Positions 6,504 through 7,369 of a stretch of 7,369 nt of DNA are shown here, piece after piece. This DNA comes from Opitutaceae bacterium (GTDB lineage Bacteria; Verrucomicrobiota; Verrucomicrobiia; Opitutales; Opitutaceae), in assembly GCA_023269455.1 (NCBI GenBank), contig JAHFTG010000106.1, positions 1 to 7,369 of the forward strand, in the 5' to 3' direction. Within the stretch, counting starts at the first letter, position 1, and every line of letters begins with the position of its first letter. The notes under the pieces are model-generated. The model did no database searches and was not told where the DNA came from. It saw only the letters and a program-made list of their open reading frames with translations. Both the position numbers and the translations under genes were made by a program.

Positions 6504-7229
6504 ATGCAACTCCGTCAAAACCAGGGCGACCGCCCCCAGATCACCTTCACCTCCGATTTTCACGAGCTCGTCCAAGGCGATCTCGTTCCCGGTCCGTGCG
6601 TCCTTCGCTACGATCCGCTGCGCCTCGTCACCCTAGGTGACGCCGCCAGCGAGCATCACAACATCCGGGCCTTCGTGCGCTTTCACCCCGTCGGCAGCGA
6701 GTGGCAGGGCGCGATGGATCTTCCGGCCGGCCTCCCGCTGGCCGATCTCGCCGACTCCACCGGCCAGGGTTTCATGCTCACCACCACCTTCGGCATTCCC
6801 GAAGGCTGCGATGAACTCGAAGTCTGGTTTTCCTGCACCCATGACGACGGCCAGACCCACTGGGATTCCGATTTGGGCAAAAACCACTGGCTGCGCTTCG
6901 GCCTCGCCGATCTCGTGCTCAAGACCGCCAAGATCAAAGTCGCCAAGAAAAAAACCGTCGCGCAAGACGCCCTTGAATTCGAGTTCGCCACCAAGGCCAA
7001 AGTCGAAGCGGTGAGCATCCGTTGGCGCCTCACCAACGCCCCGCAAGCCCCGCGCGTCGTCAGCCCACTCGTCTGTGGTGCCTCCACCGCGACTGGCAAG
7101 ACGTGGACTTCGCCCGAAGGCGGCATCCCTGTGCCGAAGGGTGGGGTCGTGGCGTTCGATGTTGTTTATCGCGTCGAAGGACGTGACTTCACCGACGACA
7201 ACCAGGGCCGCTGGTATATCGCCGACTGA
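6504..7229 (+). CDS. Two-domain beta-rich protein with starch-binding-like motifs
   Basis: A 241-aa protein without signal peptide or membrane segment, third gene of the operon (19 bp after the GH31 stop). It seems to be built of two related halves (about 1-132 and 133-241). Each ends with a Pro-[Glu/Lys]-Gly turn, a long beta strand and an Asp/Gly/aromatic motif: HWDSDLGKNHWLRF at 119-132 and FTDDNQGRWYIAD at 229-241. The first closely resembles the W-D-N-N-x-G-x-N-Y signature found in starch-binding modules such as CBM21, CBM25 and CBM53, where these residues lie in or near the sugar-binding face. The N-terminal half (SDFHELVQGDLVPG, LRYDPLRL) also reminds me of uncharacterised bacterial proteins classed as DUF6209; I hold that family name with low confidence. 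Position next to a glucan-cleaving enzyme fits an alpha-glucan-binding accessory protein, acting in the cytoplasm. The basic linker KTAKIKVAKKKTV (about 139-151) separates the halves. Function is not demonstrated; a structural Ig-like fold without sugar binding is the main alternative. Confidence 0.85.
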   Translation: MQLRQNQGDRPQITFTSDFHELVQGDLVPGPCVLRYDPLRLVTLGDAASEHHNIRAFVRFHPVGSEWQGAMDLPAGLPLADLADSTGQGFMLTTTFGIPEGCDELEVWFSCTHDDGQTHWDSDLGKNHWLRFGLADLVLKTAKIKVAKKKTVAQDALEFEFATKAKVEAVSIRWRLTNAPQAPRVVSPLVCGASTATGKTWTSPEGGIPVPKGGVVAFDVVYRVEGRDFTDDNQGRWYIAD

Positions 7230-7261
7230 GCAAGCCTGTCGCGGCCCCACGTCGTTTTTCC

Positions 7262-7294
7262 GGCGATCCTGTTTTTCCGAGGATCGCCCTTTCT
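7262..7294 (+). terminator. Intrinsic terminator of the operon
   Basis: GGCGATCCT (7262-7270) pairs perfectly with AGGATCGCC (7280-7288) across a 9-nt loop GTTTTTCCG, followed by CTTTCT. It lies 33 bp after the stop codon of the 241-aa protein gene. The T-run is short, so it may be leaky toward the frame starting at 7334. Confidence 0.7.
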
Positions 7295-7333
7295 CAGCTC
7301 ATTTCCGTATCCGGTTACTCGGTCATTATCACC

Positions 7334-7369
7334 ATGTCTGTCGCTCTCGCCAGTTTTCTCTTGTCGGCC
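7334..7369 (+). CDS. Possible 5' end of a downstream gene (partial)
   Basis: ATG at 7334 opens a frame that stays open to the window end and reads MSVALASFLLSA. The hydrophobic start would suit a signal peptide or the first membrane helix of a transporter such as a sodium/solute symporter, but twelve residues are too few to identify it. There is no good ribosome-binding site. It follows the operon terminator in the same direction. Confidence 0.4.
   Translation, partial: MSVALASFLLSA

Noticed and set aside
1..7369. CRISPR array, tRNA/rRNA gene or insertion sequence
   Set aside because: No regularly spaced repeats, no cloverleaf-like or rRNA sequence and no transposase frame or paired terminal repeats were seen by eye.

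Overview
The window carries the chromosomal DNA of a GC-rich bacterium, with AT-rich spacers and strongly C/G-ending codons in the 3' two thirds. Gene style, the LuxR-type response regulator behind an AT tract, and the type of carbohydrate genes suggest a member of the Verrucomicrobiota, perhaps Opitutaceae-like. This placement is an impression from style, not a computed assignment.

Layout: the first 32 bases look like the last codons of a gene that ends outside the window, followed by a very strong intrinsic terminator (82-117). A spacer with no convincing gene (118-470) runs into an almost pure A/T tract (468-563) that leads into an orphan NarL/FixJ-type response regulator (567-1223). A second spacer (1224-1784) holds a GC-richer island (about 1540-1680) inside AT-rich DNA and ends with a TATAAT box and a Shine-Dalgarno site for the next gene.

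From 1785 to 7229, three co-directional genes are packed with gaps of 26 and 19 bp and are closed by a hairpin terminator (7262-7294), so they read as one operon. They are: an exported single-haem cytochrome c-like protein (597 aa); a 959-aa family GH31 enzyme without a signal peptide whose active-site sequence matches alpha-1,4-glucan lyase rather than ordinary alpha-glucosidases; and a 241-aa protein of two similar beta-rich halves, each ending in a W/T-D-x-[DN]-x-G motif reminiscent of starch-binding modules. A further reading frame starts at 7334 and runs off the end.

Working model (inference): the GH31 enzyme splits glycogen or maltodextrin by elimination, giving 1,5-anhydro-D-fructose instead of glucose, and the 241-aa protein may help bind or dock on alpha-glucan. 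The role of the exported cytochrome is unclear. A periplasmic redox step on a sugar product is possible but not shown. The lyase-like active site with cysteine at the position that separates lyase from hydrolase is the main point of interest.
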